From contig JAFYOS010000006.1 of the NCBI GenBank assembly GCA_017560125.1, forward strand, positions 62,001-126,000: a stretch of DNA of 64,000 nucleotides, read 5' to 3'. The stretch comes from Bacteroidaceae bacterium. Its GTDB lineage: Bacteria; Bacteroidota; Bacteroidia; Bacteroidales; Bacteroidaceae. Within the stretch, counting starts at the first letter, position 1. Each line of letters starts with the position of its first letter. Shown piece by piece: positions 1-9,052 of the stretch. A model generated the notes under the pieces. It did not search any database, had not been told where the DNA came from, and saw only the letters and a list, made by a program, of their open reading frames with translations. Position numbers and translations under genes: made by a program.

Positions 1-403
1 CCCAGCCGTCGCCGGCCTCGAAGGGTTTTACAAGTGTAGCTATGTCGGTGCGTTCGTCGTTGAAACAGCTCATAAGTGCTTCAACCTGCTTGCGCTGTAT
101 GAAGGGTTCGTCGCCCTGTATGTTTATTATCACGTCGGCTTCGATGTTCTCTTTGCAGCATGCTTCGTAGCATCGTTCTGTGCCGTTCTTGCAGTTTTCC
201 GAGGTCATTACAACCTTGCCGCCGAACGATTTAACCACGTCGGCTATTCTTTCGTCGTCGGTGGCGATGTACAGGTCGTCGAAGCAGTCCTTCACCTGTT
301 CGTAAACACGCTGTATTACTGTCTTGCCGTTCAAATCGGCCAATACCTTGGCCGGGAAACGTGTTGAGGCGTATCGTGCCGGTATAATTCCAACAAATTT
401 CAT
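1..403 (-). CDS. kdsB: 3-deoxy-manno-octulosonate cytidylyltransferase (partial)
   Basis: KdsB joins CTP and Kdo to give CMP-Kdo for the inner core of lipopolysaccharide, in the cytosol. The protein begins MKFVGIIPARYASTRFPAK, the nucleotidyltransferase N-terminal signature of this family. Further on it has INIQGDEPFI, also typical of KdsB. Only about 134 of roughly 250 residues lie in the window; the gene runs off the left edge. The penicillin-binding protein gene ends 40 bases upstream on the same strand, so the two may be co-transcribed. Confidence 0.93.
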   Translation of the reverse strand, partial: MKFVGIIPARYASTRFPAKVLADLNGKTVIQRVYEQVKDCFDDLYIATDDERIADVVKSFGGKVVMTSENCKNGTERCYEACCKENIEADVIINIQGDEPFIQRKQVEALMSCFNDERTDIATLVKPFEAGDGW

Positions 404-443
404 GGTTCCGAAATATGTTTATCGTTTTTATTCTTGTGTATTT

Positions 444-2768
444 TTATTGGAAGAAATCGTCGAAGCCGTTGCTTGTGGTTTCTTCGGTCTGTATCGATTT
501 TTTTTCGCAAGGATCGTAGTCCTCGGGGATATCGAATTTTTCGTCCTGCGAGTAGGGGAGTGTCTTGTCGGCAAATACTTTGCTCATGTATAATCCCCAT
601 ATGGGAAGAGCCATAGAGGCACCTTGTCCTTCGCTCATGTTGTCGAAGTGAATGTCGCGCTCTTCGCCACCCACCCAGCAGCCTGTTACGAGCGAGGGCG
701 TGAAGCCCATGAACCAACCGTCCGAGTTGTTCTGTGTGGTTCCGGTCTTGGCGCCCATGTCGGCGGTAATCTTGTATATGCGTCGCACGCGACCGCCTGT
801 TCCTTCGTTCACTACGGCGCGAAGCATGTGAAGCATTTTGTACGAGCTCTCCTCGCTTATTACTTCGTTCTTTTGTGCCGAGAAGGTCGAAATGGTATTT
901 CCCTGGTTGTCCTCGATGCGTGTCACGAAGAGGGGGGCTGTGCGTATTCCCTTGCCGGCGAACGCTGTGTATGCGCTGACCATTTCGCCCACCGATGCTT
1001 CGCAGGGGCCAAGGCAGATTGAGGGCACAGGTGCTATATCTCGGTTTCTAAGGCCATACTCGTGGAGCAGTTTCACGAATGTGTAGGGGTTCAGCTTGCT
1101 GATAAGGTAGGCCGAAATCCAGTTGTTCGAATTGGCCAATCCCCATTTCAAATCCACTATTTCGCCGTAGCGTGCTTTCGATGTGTTCTTGGGGCTCCAC
1201 ACCTTGCCGTCCTCGGTTACCAGCGTCTGTGGCACGTTGCGTGTTTCGTCGCATGGGCTGAAGCCGTTCTCCATCGCAAGCGAGTACAGGTAGGGCTTGA
1301 TGGTTGAACCCACCTGTCGGCGGCCTACCATTGCCATGTCGTACTTGAACTGGTAGAAATTGGTGCCACCCACATATGCCTTCACTTCGCCGGTGTAGGG
1401 GTCCATAGACATTACACCCGTGCGCAGGAAGTATTTATAGTATTTGAGCGAGTCCATCGGTGTCATTACGGTGTCGATGGGGCCGTCGTATGTGAATACC
1501 TGCATGTCGCAAGGGGTGTTGAATGCCTTTTCGATGTCCTCCTCGCTTACGCCGGCCTTCTTCATGTTGCGATATCTGTCGCTCTGCTTCATGGTGCGGA
1601 CCATGATGCTCTTTACCTCATCGACGCTCAGGTCGCTGGTGAAGGGAGCGGTCTTTTTGCCCTTCTTGGCCTTGAAGAAGCGGGGCTGCATGTAATCGGC
1701 CACATGCTCCTTGACCGCCTCTTCCAAGTAGGTCTGCATGCGCGAATCGATGGTGGTGTATATCTTCAATCCATCGGTATATACATTGTAGTTCGAGCCG
1801 TCGCTTTTTTCGTTCTTGTTGCACCAGCCGTATAAGGGGTTCTTCTCCCAGTCGATGGAGTCCTCATAGAATTTCTGCATCTGCCATCCGCGGTAGTTCT
1901 TCTTCTCGGGCTTCTTGGCGGTCATCACGCTGCGCAGGTACTCGCGGAAATAGGGCGCAAGACCGGCCTTGTGGTCGGCCGAGTGGAAATCGAGCTTCAT
2001 TTCGCGGCTCTTATAGTCGTCGCCTTCGGCCTTGGTCAGGTAGCCGGCCTTCACCATCTGTCCTATAACCACGTTGCGGCGCTGCTGTGTGAGCTCGGGG
2101 CGACGGCGGGGGTTGTAGAGCGACGAGTTCTTGCACATACCCACAAGCATGGCAGCCTCCTCGACGGTCAGATCCTTGGGCTGCTTGCCGAAATATACAT
2201 TGGAGGCACTCTTGATACCTACCGCATTGTATCCGAAGTCGTATTTGTTCAGATACATTGTAATAATCTCCTCTTTGGTGTAGTAGCGCTCGAGCTTTAC
2301 GGCTATAACCCATTCAATGGGCTTTTGGTAGAGGCGCTCAAGCTCGCTTCCCGATACCTCGGAGTAGAGCAGCTTGGCAAGCTGCTGAGTGATGGTACTA
2401 CCACCACCGGCGTTCTTCTGCATCAGTATGCCTCGCTTCACAATGGCACGCAACAGGGCGCGCATGTCGATGCCCGAGTGCTGCGAGAAACGTATGTCCT
2501 CGGTTGCAATAAGTGCTTTTATCAGGTTGGGCGATATCTCCTCGTAGGCCACGTTCAGACGGTTCTCCTTGCTGTACGACCATGTACCGAGCGGCTTGCC
2601 GTCGGCCGAGATTATTTGCGAGGCAAATTTGTATGAAGGGTTCTCCAGCTCTTCCATGTCGGGCAGATAGCCTATCCAACCTTTCGAAATGGCGAAGAAC
2701 AGCAGTGCAACCGACAGCATGGCTGCGAGCAGGAGTGTCCAAAGGACTATGAAAAATTTTTTAAGCAT
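444..2768 (-). CDS. mrcA: penicillin-binding protein 1A, transglycosylase/transpeptidase
   Basis: This is a bifunctional class A PBP of 774 residues that polymerises and cross-links peptidoglycan from the inner membrane. It starts MLKKFFIVLWTLLLA, one N-terminal membrane anchor. The GT51 glycosyltransferase domain follows, with the GGGSTITQQLAK motif near residue 120. The transpeptidase domain has the SxxK motif in GSTIKPYLY and the KTGT motif in GAKTGTTQNNSDGWF. The open frame extends upstream to 3302, but that part overlaps pyrB and has no family similarity. The start at 2768 fits a consensus promoter box at 2845-2852. It is divergent from pyrB. Confidence 0.95.
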   Translation of the reverse strand: MLKKFFIVLWTLLLAAMLSVALLFFAISKGWIGYLPDMEELENPSYKFASQIISADGKPLGTWSYSKENRLNVAYEEISPNLIKALIATEDIRFSQHSGIDMRALLRAIVKRGILMQKNAGGGSTITQQLAKLLYSEVSGSELERLYQKPIEWVIAVKLERYYTKEEIITMYLNKYDFGYNAVGIKSASNVYFGKQPKDLTVEEAAMLVGMCKNSSLYNPRRRPELTQQRRNVVIGQMVKAGYLTKAEGDDYKSREMKLDFHSADHKAGLAPYFREYLRSVMTAKKPEKKNYRGWQMQKFYEDSIDWEKNPLYGWCNKNEKSDGSNYNVYTDGLKIYTTIDSRMQTYLEEAVKEHVADYMQPRFFKAKKGKKTAPFTSDLSVDEVKSIMVRTMKQSDRYRNMKKAGVSEEDIEKAFNTPCDMQVFTYDGPIDTVMTPMDSLKYYKYFLRTGVMSMDPYTGEVKAYVGGTNFYQFKYDMAMVGRRQVGSTIKPYLYSLAMENGFSPCDETRNVPQTLVTEDGKVWSPKNTSKARYGEIVDLKWGLANSNNWISAYLISKLNPYTFVKLLHEYGLRNRDIAPVPSICLGPCEASVGEMVSAYTAFAGKGIRTAPLFVTRIEDNQGNTISTFSAQKNEVISEESSYKMLHMLRAVVNEGTGGRVRRIYKITADMGAKTGTTQNNSDGWFMGFTPSLVTGCWVGGEERDIHFDNMSEGQGASMALPIWGLYMSKVFADKTLPYSQDEKFDIPEDYDPCEKKSIQTEETTSNGFDDFFQ

Positions 2769-2844
2769 GTAGTTTCTTTGAATGTGAATGTTAAATGGTT
2801 CGGGATGAGCAGGCGGCATTGCGCCGCTTCTCTCTTTTGCGGAA

Positions 2845-2852
2845 CAAAGATA
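2845..2852 (-). promoter_or_regulatory. promoter -7 box of the PBP1A gene
   Basis: On the minus strand this reads TATCTTTG, an exact match to the Bacteroidales -7 consensus TAnnTTTG, 77 bases before the chosen start codon. No clear -33 TTTG is seen at the usual spacing. Confidence 0.6.
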
Positions 2853-2927
2853 GTGCAAAAAAATCAAATAGCATGCATCATGAAAAAAATAGCTCGATAA
2901 TAATCGGTGAGATAAGGAAAGATTCAT

Positions 2928-2935
2928 TATATTTG
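2928..2935 (+). promoter_or_regulatory. promoter -7 box of the pyrB operon
   Basis: TATATTTG matches TAnnTTTG exactly. Transcription should start near 2942, giving a leader of about 95 bases before pyrB. Confidence 0.6.
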
Positions 2936-2939
2936 CAGT

Positions 2940-2993
2940 GAAACAGCGGTGCATGCTCTTTCGTTTTTTACATAGCGACGCTGCCGCTGTTTC
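2940..2993 (+). promoter_or_regulatory. pyrBI leader hairpin
   Basis: GAAACAGCGG (2940-2949) and CCGCTGTTTC (2984-2993) form a perfect 10-bp stem around a 34-base loop. The left arm lies at the predicted 5' end of the pyrB mRNA. The right arm lies inside a short leader ORF (2953-3006). No run of T follows, so it is not a simple terminator. A role in pyrimidine control or in mRNA stability is inference. Confidence 0.45.
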
Positions 2994-3006
2994 GTATGGT
3001 AAATGA
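2953..3006 (+). CDS. possible 17-residue leader peptide before pyrB
   Basis: An ATG at 2953 opens a frame encoding MLFRFLHSDAAAVSYGK and ends at TGA 3004-3006, 31 bases before pyrB. Codons 2-6 are rich in U. The E. coli pyrBI leader also has a U-rich stretch in a leader peptide, where RNA polymerase pauses when UTP is low. A frame this short can arise by chance, so this is a hypothesis. Confidence 0.25.
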   Translation: MLFRFLHSDAAAVSYGK

Positions 3007-3036
3007 AAATAAAACAAGAGATAAATCCTCAATCTC

Positions 3037-3954
3037 ATGAAGAACAGAAGTTTAGTATCAATTAACGATCTATCACGCGAGAAAATTCTTTCCCTGTTGG
3101 AGATGGCAGGCAAATTCGAAGAAAACCCCAATCGCCGACTGCTCGCCGGCAAGGTTATAGGTTCGCTCTTTTTCGAGCCATCGACACGTACCCGCCTCAG
3201 CTTCGAGACGGCGGCCAACCGCTTGGGCGCGCGTGTCATCGGTTTTAGCGACGCCACGACAAGCTCGGCTAGCAAGGGTGAAACACTGAAAGACACCATC
3301 ATGATGGTATCGAACTATGCCGATTTGATAGTTATGCGCCACCACCTCGAGGGTGCTGCAAGATATGCGAGCGAAATATCGCCCTGTCCGGTTATTAACG
3401 CCGGCGATGGTGCCAACCAGCATCCTTCGCAGACCATGCTCGACCTCTATTCAATATTGAAGACACAGGGCACGTTGGAAAATCTTCACATACACCTGGT
3501 GGGCGACCTTAAATATGGCCGTACGGTGCATTCGCTGTTGTTTGCTATGCGCCATTTCAAGCCTACATTCCACTTCATCTCGCCCGAGGAGCTGCATATG
3601 CCCGAGGAGTACAGGGAATTCTGCCGCGTGAACAACATCCCCTTCACCGAAACCACCGAGTTCAACGAATCTATCATAGCGCAGGCCGACATTCTGTACA
3701 TGACACGCGTGCAGCGTGAGCGTTTCAGCGACCTCATGGAGTACGAAAAGGTGAAAAACTGCTACCGCCTGACCAACGCGATGCTCGCAAGCAGCAAGCC
3801 CAACCTTAGAATATTGCATCCTCTGCCCCGTATAAACGAAATTGCATACGACGTGGATGACAATCCCAAGGCTTATTATTTCCAGCAGGCACAGAACGGC
3901 CTTTATGTTCGCGAGGCTCTCATATGCGACGTGCTTGGTATAAATGTAGAATGA
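3037..3954 (+). CDS. pyrB: aspartate carbamoyltransferase catalytic chain
   Basis: PyrB carbamoylates L-aspartate to N-carbamoyl-L-aspartate, the committed step of pyrimidine synthesis. At 305 residues it has the normal length. The carbamoyl-phosphate loop [12 protein letters not shown] lies at residues 46-57. The aspartate-side motif HPLPRINEI is near residue 265. The regulatory chain gene pyrI follows after 14 bases, so the holoenzyme is probably the E. coli-type c6r6 complex. The gene opens a four-gene run to the terminator at 5723. Confidence 0.98.
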   Translation: MKNRSLVSINDLSREKILSLLEMAGKFEENPNRRLLAGKVIGSLFFEPSTRTRLSFETAANRLGARVIGFSDATTSSASKGETLKDTIMMVSNYADLIVMRHHLEGAARYASEISPCPVINAGDGANQHPSQTMLDLYSILKTQGTLENLHIHLVGDLKYGRTVHSLLFAMRHFKPTFHFISPEELHMPEEYREFCRVNNIPFTETTEFNESIIAQADILYMTRVQRERFSDLMEYEKVKNCYRLTNAMLASSKPNLRILHPLPRINEIAYDVDDNPKAYYFQQAQNGLYVREALICDVLGINVE

Positions 3955-3968
3955 AAAAGTAATCGATT

Positions 3969-4430
3969 ATGAATACGAATAAAGAAGCATTGCAGGTGTC
4001 GGCATTGTGCAACGGTACCGTTATCGACCATATTCCGGCCGACAAATTGTTTGCGGTTGTCAATCTGTTGGATATCCCCTCGATGACAACGAATGTAACC
4101 ATAGGCTACAATCTGAAGAGCGGCAAATTGGGCACAAAAGGCCTCATTAAGGTTGCCGACAAGTTCTTTACCGACGACGAGGTCGATCGCATATCGCTGG
4201 TAGCGCCCAACGTGGTGCTCAACACCATACGCGACTATCAGGTTGTTGAAAAACGCGAGGTGAAGCTGCCCGAAGAAATCAAGGGCCTTGTAAAGTGTCC
4301 CAACCCCAAGTGCGTAACCAACAACGAGCCCATGACTACCATGTTCCACCTTGCCAACAAGGAGAAGGGAATCATCAAGTGTCACTATTGCGAGAAGGAG
4401 ACAAACATAGATAAAATTTCGTTGTTATAG
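3969..4430 (+). CDS. pyrI: aspartate carbamoyltransferase regulatory chain
   Basis: PyrI binds nucleotide effectors (CTP, ATP in known enzymes) and holds the catalytic trimers together. It has 153 residues. The N-terminal allosteric domain contains [14 protein letters not shown]. The C-terminal zinc domain has the four expected cysteines at 110, 115, 138 and 141 (CPNPKC ... CHYC). It directly follows pyrB, as in enteric bacteria. Confidence 0.98.
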   Translation: MNTNKEALQVSALCNGTVIDHIPADKLFAVVNLLDIPSMTTNVTIGYNLKSGKLGTKGLIKVADKFFTDDEVDRISLVAPNVVLNTIRDYQVVEKREVKLPEEIKGLVKCPNPKCVTNNEPMTTMFHLANKEKGIIKCHYCEKETNIDKISLL

Positions 4431-4440
4431 CAACGTGCCT

Positions 4441-5004
4441 ATGAAAGTGAACTGGAAACCGGGAACCATGATTTACCCATTGCCGGCGGTGATGGTCAGT
4501 TGTGGCGATTCTCCCGAAAACTACAATATACTGACCGTGTCGTGGGTAGGTACGACGTGTACCAATCCGGCGATGTGTTACATATCGGTGCGTCCCGAGA
4601 GGCACTCCTATCCCATCATCGCACGCACGGGCGAATTTGTCATCAACCTGACGACGGCCGAAATGGCACGCGCCACCGACTGGTGTGGCGTGCGTTCGGG
4701 TAAGGACTACGACAAGGCCAAGAAAATGAAACTAACATATGCACCCTCGGCGGTCATCAAGGCACCCATCATAGCCGAGTCGCCGTTGAGCATTGAGTGC
4801 AGGGTGAAGCAGATTATTCCGCTTGGTTCGCACGATATGTTCCTTGCCGAGGTTGTAAATGTGCAGGCCGACGACCGCTTCCTGAACGAAGAGACAGGCG
4901 AGTGGAATCTGGCTGCTGCCGATCCATTGGTCTATGTCCATGGAAAATATTTCCACACGGGCGACATGATTGGTAAATTCGGCTGGAGCGTGAAGAAAAA
5001 ATAG
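4441..5004 (+). CDS. flavin reductase-like (FMN-binding) family protein
   Basis: This 187-residue protein belongs to the flavin-reductase-like split-barrel family, which binds FMN. Family features include ILTVSWVGTTCTNPAM, RHSYPIIARTGEFVINL and the late HGKYFHTGD. No fused redox domain is present, so the substrate is unknown. The ATG at 4441 is preferred over an in-frame GTG at 4435. The gene begins 10 bases after pyrI, so it is co-transcribed with pyrBI. A direct role in pyrimidine synthesis is not shown. Confidence 0.85.
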   Translation: MKVNWKPGTMIYPLPAVMVSCGDSPENYNILTVSWVGTTCTNPAMCYISVRPERHSYPIIARTGEFVINLTTAEMARATDWCGVRSGKDYDKAKKMKLTYAPSAVIKAPIIAESPLSIECRVKQIIPLGSHDMFLAEVVNVQADDRFLNEETGEWNLAAADPLVYVHGKYFHTGDMIGKFGWSVKKK

Positions 5005-5010
5005 TACGGA

Positions 5011-5700
5011 ATGAGAAAAACGGTGCTTGTTGCGTTGCTTGGTTTGTTATTGCCTTTGTCGCTTGTGGCACAAGGCAATAAATTTATGTTCAACACCGGT
5101 TTGAAAATTGGTGTTCAGGCCAATACGTACCACAACACCCAATTCGAGCTCGATGGCTGGGGGTACAACAATAAAAGCCAGAATACACGCATAGGCTATA
5201 CGTTGAGCGCCTTTTTCCGCTTGAGCAAAGGACGCCCCTTTGTGCAGACCGAGGCTCTCTTTAGCACGGCAAAGAGCAATTTCAGTTTCGAACCGAAAGC
5301 ATTGCCAGAGGATGGATTGCAGGAGATGAAATTTCCCCGTTATAGATTGACCACCAATTCCATACAAGTTCCATTTTTTCTGGGATATTATTTCGTCGAT
5401 TCTGCACCATACAAAATGGCTGTATATACGGGCCCGAAAGCGCAGTTTATCTTCACCACGCTCACGAAACAGCAGTTCGACGATTTCGAATTTTCCACAG
5501 CCAAGGAGTATCTCGAGCCATTGACCTTCAACTGGGCGCTCGGCCTCGAGGTGAGCATTGCAAATATTTGCTTCAATTTCATGTACGAGCTGGGAATGAA
5601 CAACACATCGAAATATCTCTACATTCCCGAGAACAACACGACGTTCTATTTCAATCGCAATGTAAATGCTCTGAGCTTCTCGTTGGGCGTCATCCTTTAA
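5011..5700 (+). CDS. outer-membrane beta-barrel protein (PorT-like)
   Basis: The 229-residue protein has a signal peptide, MRKTVLVALLGLLLPLSLVA, with cleavage probably before QGNK. The rest alternates hydrophobic and polar residues with aromatic belts, for example GLKIGVQANTYH and RIGYTLSAFFRLS. It ends with an aromatic-rich strand, NVNALSFSLGVIL. This is the pattern of the small Bacteroidota outer-membrane barrels. No precise function can be assigned. It starts 6 bases after the flavin-reductase gene and is the last gene before the terminator. Confidence 0.75.
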   Translation: MRKTVLVALLGLLLPLSLVAQGNKFMFNTGLKIGVQANTYHNTQFELDGWGYNNKSQNTRIGYTLSAFFRLSKGRPFVQTEALFSTAKSNFSFEPKALPEDGLQEMKFPRYRLTTNSIQVPFFLGYYFVDSAPYKMAVYTGPKAQFIFTTLTKQQFDDFEFSTAKEYLEPLTFNWALGLEVSIANICFNFMYELGMNNTSKYLYIPENNTTFYFNRNVNALSFSLGVIL

Positions 5701-5722
5701 TAATCCGCAAAGATATGCCAAT

Positions 5723-5760
5723 AAAAAAGTTACCCGTTCAAGCGAACGGGTAACTTTTTT
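5723..5760. terminator. bidirectional intrinsic terminator
   Basis: GTTACCCGTTC and GAACGGGTAAC form a perfect 11-bp stem with loop AAGC. It is flanked by A on the left and T on the right, so it can stop the pyr operon (+) and glyA (-). Confidence 0.85.
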
Positions 5761-5780
5761 TGAATATATCCGATTGTATA

Positions 5781-7061
5781 TTAGTATGCGAACAAGGGGT
5801 ATTCGCTCATGTACTCGTTTACACGACGGCGTACTGTTGCAATTACCTTCTCGTCCTCGGGTGCATTCAATACAGTTTCTATCATCTCTGCGATGATGGG
5901 CATGAAGTCCTCTTTTACACCGCGGGTTGTGATAGCGGGTGTTCCCAAACGGATACCCGATGTCTGGAATGCGCTACGTGAATCGAAGGGTACCATGTTC
6001 TTGTTTGCGGTGATGTCCGCTGCAACAAGAGCCTTCTCGGCAACCTTACCTGTGAGCTCGGGATATTTACCACGAAGGTCAACGAGCATTGAGTGGTTGT
6101 CGGTGCCGCCCGATACGATGCCGAAGCCTCTTTCAGTGAGGGCTGCTGCAAGCGCTGCGGCGTTCTTCTGCACCTGAATCTGATACTCCTTGAACGAGGG
6201 CTGCAATGCCTCGCCGAATGCAACTGCCTTAGCTGCAATTACGTGCTCCAGAGGACCACCCTGAATGCCGGGGAATACAGCTGAATCGAGCAACTGTGAC
6301 ATCATCTTTATTTCGCCCTTGGGTGTTGTCTTACCCCAGGGGTTGGGGAAGTCCTTGCCCATAAGGATTACACCACCACGGGGACCGCGGAGTGTCTTGT
6401 GGGTTGTTGATGTTACGATGTGAGCATACTCCAAGGGGTTGTTGAGCAAGCCTGCTGCGATAAGGCCCGCAGGGTGTGCCATATCTACCATAAGGAGTGC
6501 GCCTACGCTGTCGGCAATTTCGCGCATGCGTTTGTAATCCCAGTCGCGTGAATAAGCCGAACCACCACCGATGATGAGCTTGGGACGTTCGCGCTCTGCA
6601 ATCTCGGCCATCTGCTCGTAGTCAACGCGGCCGGTCTCTTTGTCCAAGTTGTACTCGCAGGGAGTGTATATGATACCCGATGTATTTACGGCTGAACCGT
6701 GTGACAGGTGACCACCATGTGCAAGGTTAAGACCCATGAACTTGTCGCCGGGGTTCAATACAGCAAGGAATACGGCTGCATTAGCCTGTGCACCTGAGTG
6801 GGGCTGTACGTTTACCCATTCAGCGTTGAAAAGCTTTTTCAGACGCTCGCGTGCCAAGTCCTCTACAGTATCAACTACCTCGCAACCGCCATAGTAGCGC
6901 TTGCCGGGATATCCTTCGGCATATTTGTTTGTAAGGAATGAACCCATTGCCTGCATTACCTCGTTGCTTACGAAGTTCTCCGAAGCAATAAGCTCGATGC
7001 CCTTCAACTGACGTCTGTGCTCCATTTCAATGAGCTCAAAAACTCTGTTATCTCTTTCCAT
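5781..7061 (-). CDS. glyA: serine hydroxymethyltransferase
   Basis: GlyA interconverts serine and glycine with transfer of a one-carbon unit to tetrahydrofolate. It is a PLP enzyme of 426 residues, a normal length. The PLP lysine lies in [15 protein letters not shown]. The N-terminal motif [10 protein letters not shown] and [17 protein letters not shown] are invariant in the family. It stands alone between two terminators and has a promoter box at 7102-7109. Confidence 0.98.
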   Translation of the reverse strand: MERDNRVFELIEMEHRRQLKGIELIASENFVSNEVMQAMGSFLTNKYAEGYPGKRYYGGCEVVDTVEDLARERLKKLFNAEWVNVQPHSGAQANAAVFLAVLNPGDKFMGLNLAHGGHLSHGSAVNTSGIIYTPCEYNLDKETGRVDYEQMAEIAERERPKLIIGGGSAYSRDWDYKRMREIADSVGALLMVDMAHPAGLIAAGLLNNPLEYAHIVTSTTHKTLRGPRGGVILMGKDFPNPWGKTTPKGEIKMMSQLLDSAVFPGIQGGPLEHVIAAKAVAFGEALQPSFKEYQIQVQKNAAALAAALTERGFGIVSGGTDNHSMLVDLRGKYPELTGKVAEKALVAADITANKNMVPFDSRSAFQTSGIRLGTPAITTRGVKEDFMPIIAEMIETVLNAPEDEKVIATVRRRVNEYMSEYPLFAY

Positions 7062-7101
7062 TTTTATCTTTTTTAACTGATTATTTCTTGTTTTGAAACC
7101 G

Positions 7102-7109
7102 CAAAGGTA
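7102..7109 (-). promoter_or_regulatory. promoter -7 box of glyA
   Basis: The minus strand reads TACCTTTG, an exact TAnnTTTG match, 40 bases before the glyA start codon. Confidence 0.6.
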
Positions 7110-7220
7110 ATCATATTTCGTTAAATAGCGAAATTGTAGGCAATTTATTGTGTGGTAATATTGGGCTTGCTATTATAGCGTTTTTTTCGAGTAATCTACT
7201 TGTCTGTAAACTATTTTGAC

Positions 7221-7256
7221 ATAAAAATAGGAGCAACACTGTAATGCTGCTCCTAT
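7221..7256 (-). terminator. terminator after the first acyl-CoA synthetase gene
   Basis: ATAGGAGCA and TGCTCCTAT form a 9-bp stem (7227-7235 with 7248-7256). Read on the minus strand, the stem is followed by a run of T. It ends transcription of the gene at 7279-8955. Confidence 0.75.
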
Positions 7257-7278
7257 CGCGTCTATAGCATTTTGAAAA

Positions 7279-8955
7279 TTACTGATACATGAATCGCTTG
7301 ATGCTCTGCTTGGGAGTCTTCTCGAAGGGATCGTCGCGGAATTCGCAATCGTTGATGCGGCTGTATGCGGGCAGCTCGCTGTTCAATTTCATTACATCCT
7401 CGCGCAACTGTGCCTTGAGTGCGTCGGGCTCGATGGCTGCGCTCTTGGCAGCTGCCCAATCGACAACCAATAGTGCGATGATTGAATTTTTGCGACCTAC
7501 TGCAAGTGACTCCACTACGAAGGGTATTGAGTTCAGCTTGTCCTCAATTTCCTCGGGATATACATTCTGACCGCTTGCTGTGAGGATCATGTTCTTGCAA
7601 CGTCCCTTGATGAACACGTTCTCCTTGTTGTCGATGATACCCATGTCACCTGTCTTCAACCAACCATCGCTTGTGAATACAGCCTTTGTAGCCTCCTCGT
7701 TCTTGTAGTAACCCTGCATTACGTAGGGGCCTTTTACCTGTATCTCACCAAGTATCTTGGTGGGCTTGGGTGAATCTATTCTCAGTTCGATGGGGCGTGC
7801 GGGTCTTCCGCATGAGCCGGCAGCGAATGAATCCTTGTCGCAATATGAAATGAGCGGACCGCACTCAGTCATACCGTAACCTACCGAGTAGGGGATACCT
7901 ATCTTGCGCATTGCATCCTCTACCTCCTTGTTAAGAGCTGCACCACCGATGAGGAAGCCCTGTGTGAGCTCGCCACCGAATGTAGCAAGAAGTTTCTTTC
8001 TGAAGGCCGACAACAGGAACTGTCTTACGCCGGGGATTGAGAGCGCTACGCGCATTGCGGGCTTACGCAGCTTGGGGATAACCTTCGAACGGAAGATTTT
8101 CTCCAATACGAGGGGTACAGTGAGGAACATGAAGGGCTTCACAACTGCGAATGCGGCAAGCATCTTCGCGGGTGTGGGCTTTGCTCCAAGGATTGTTATG
8201 TGGCAACCGCCTGCCATGGGGAACAGGAAGTCGAATGTTAGTCCGAACATGTGTGCCAAGGGAAGTACCGACAGGATGTGGCCTCCGGACTTCAAAGGAA
8301 TCTCGCGCAATGCAAATTCGAGGTTAACCGAGATGCTTCGTGCGGGCAGCATAACGCCTTTGGGTGAGCTTGTTGTACCCGATGTGAAGCTGATGAGTGC
8401 AAGGTCGTCGAGCTGGTCGTCGCTCTTGGTGTAGTTAACCATGTCAGCAGTTACGCCATTGGGGAATTTCTTTGCGAAATCGGCGTCCCAGCTCTCAATT
8501 GCGGCTGTGAACTCCTTCTTGAATGACTCGAAGGGCTTCATATCCTTAACGTCGAGTACGCCAAGGAAATTCTCCTTATCCTTCATGATGGCAATAGCCT
8601 CTTGGTCGTTCTTGAAGCCGTTGTAGCATGTTGAATCTACAATGAGCATTTTTGAATCGGCAAAGCATGAGAGCTCTACCACCGACTTGGGAAGGAAGTC
8701 GGGCAACAGGGGTATAATCACTGCATCGAATGTAACGATAGCCATGAAAGCTGTACCCCATTCAGCCGAGTTGCGAGCGCAAAGAGCGATTTTGTCACCC
8801 TTCTTTATGCCGCATTGCTCGAAAAGTATATGATATTTTTCTATACCGCGTGCAACGTCACCATAAGTAAGTGTGTTTGCGCCGAAATTGGTAAACATGG
8901 GTGAATCCCAATACTTTTTTACCGATTCGGCAAAGTGGTTTAAGTAGTGTGCCAT
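7279..8955 (-). CDS. AMP-dependent acyl-CoA synthetase, paralog A
   Basis: This 558-residue ANL-superfamily enzyme should activate a carboxylic acid with ATP and join it to CoA. It looks like a long-chain fatty acid-CoA ligase. The ATP loop TSGTTSSPKG is near residues 191-200. The A5 motif YGMTECGPLISY and the A8 hinge KTGDMG are present. The adenylation lysine lies in the last residues, EKTPKQSIKRFMYQ. It is one of three tandem paralogs. No signal peptide is seen. The exact acyl substrate cannot be told from sequence. Confidence 0.9.
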   Translation of the reverse strand: MAHYLNHFAESVKKYWDSPMFTNFGANTLTYGDVARGIEKYHILFEQCGIKKGDKIALCARNSAEWGTAFMAIVTFDAVIIPLLPDFLPKSVVELSCFADSKMLIVDSTCYNGFKNDQEAIAIMKDKENFLGVLDVKDMKPFESFKKEFTAAIESWDADFAKKFPNGVTADMVNYTKSDDQLDDLALISFTSGTTSSPKGVMLPARSISVNLEFALREIPLKSGGHILSVLPLAHMFGLTFDFLFPMAGGCHITILGAKPTPAKMLAAFAVVKPFMFLTVPLVLEKIFRSKVIPKLRKPAMRVALSIPGVRQFLLSAFRKKLLATFGGELTQGFLIGGAALNKEVEDAMRKIGIPYSVGYGMTECGPLISYCDKDSFAAGSCGRPARPIELRIDSPKPTKILGEIQVKGPYVMQGYYKNEEATKAVFTSDGWLKTGDMGIIDNKENVFIKGRCKNMILTASGQNVYPEEIEDKLNSIPFVVESLAVGRKNSIIALLVVDWAAAKSAAIEPDALKAQLREDVMKLNSELPAYSRINDCEFRDDPFEKTPKQSIKRFMYQ

Positions 8956-8999
8956 AAATTATAAATTAAATAATAAAATTGCTTTCTAGTTTTCTCTCT

Positions 9000-9036
9000 C
9001 AAAAACAGCCGCTATCCTTGCAGGGTGGCGGCTGTT
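9000..9036 (-). terminator. terminator after the second acyl-CoA synthetase gene
   Basis: AACAGCCGC (9004-9012) pairs with GCGGCTGTT (9028-9036). On the minus strand the stem is followed by five T. It lies between paralogs A and B, so A needs its own promoter or read-through. No TAnnTTTG box is seen in 8956-9052 for A. Confidence 0.7.
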
Positions 9037-9052
9037 GTATGTTTTTGTTGTG

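Noticed and set aside
2769-3302. N-terminal extension of the PBP1A frame
   Set aside because: It overlaps pyrB and the pyrB leader, has no family similarity, and the real protein begins with a membrane anchor just after a promoter box.
5723-5760. Repeat units or CRISPR-like hairpins
   Set aside because: The perfect inverted repeats in the window are single terminators between genes; no regularly spaced repeat array exists.
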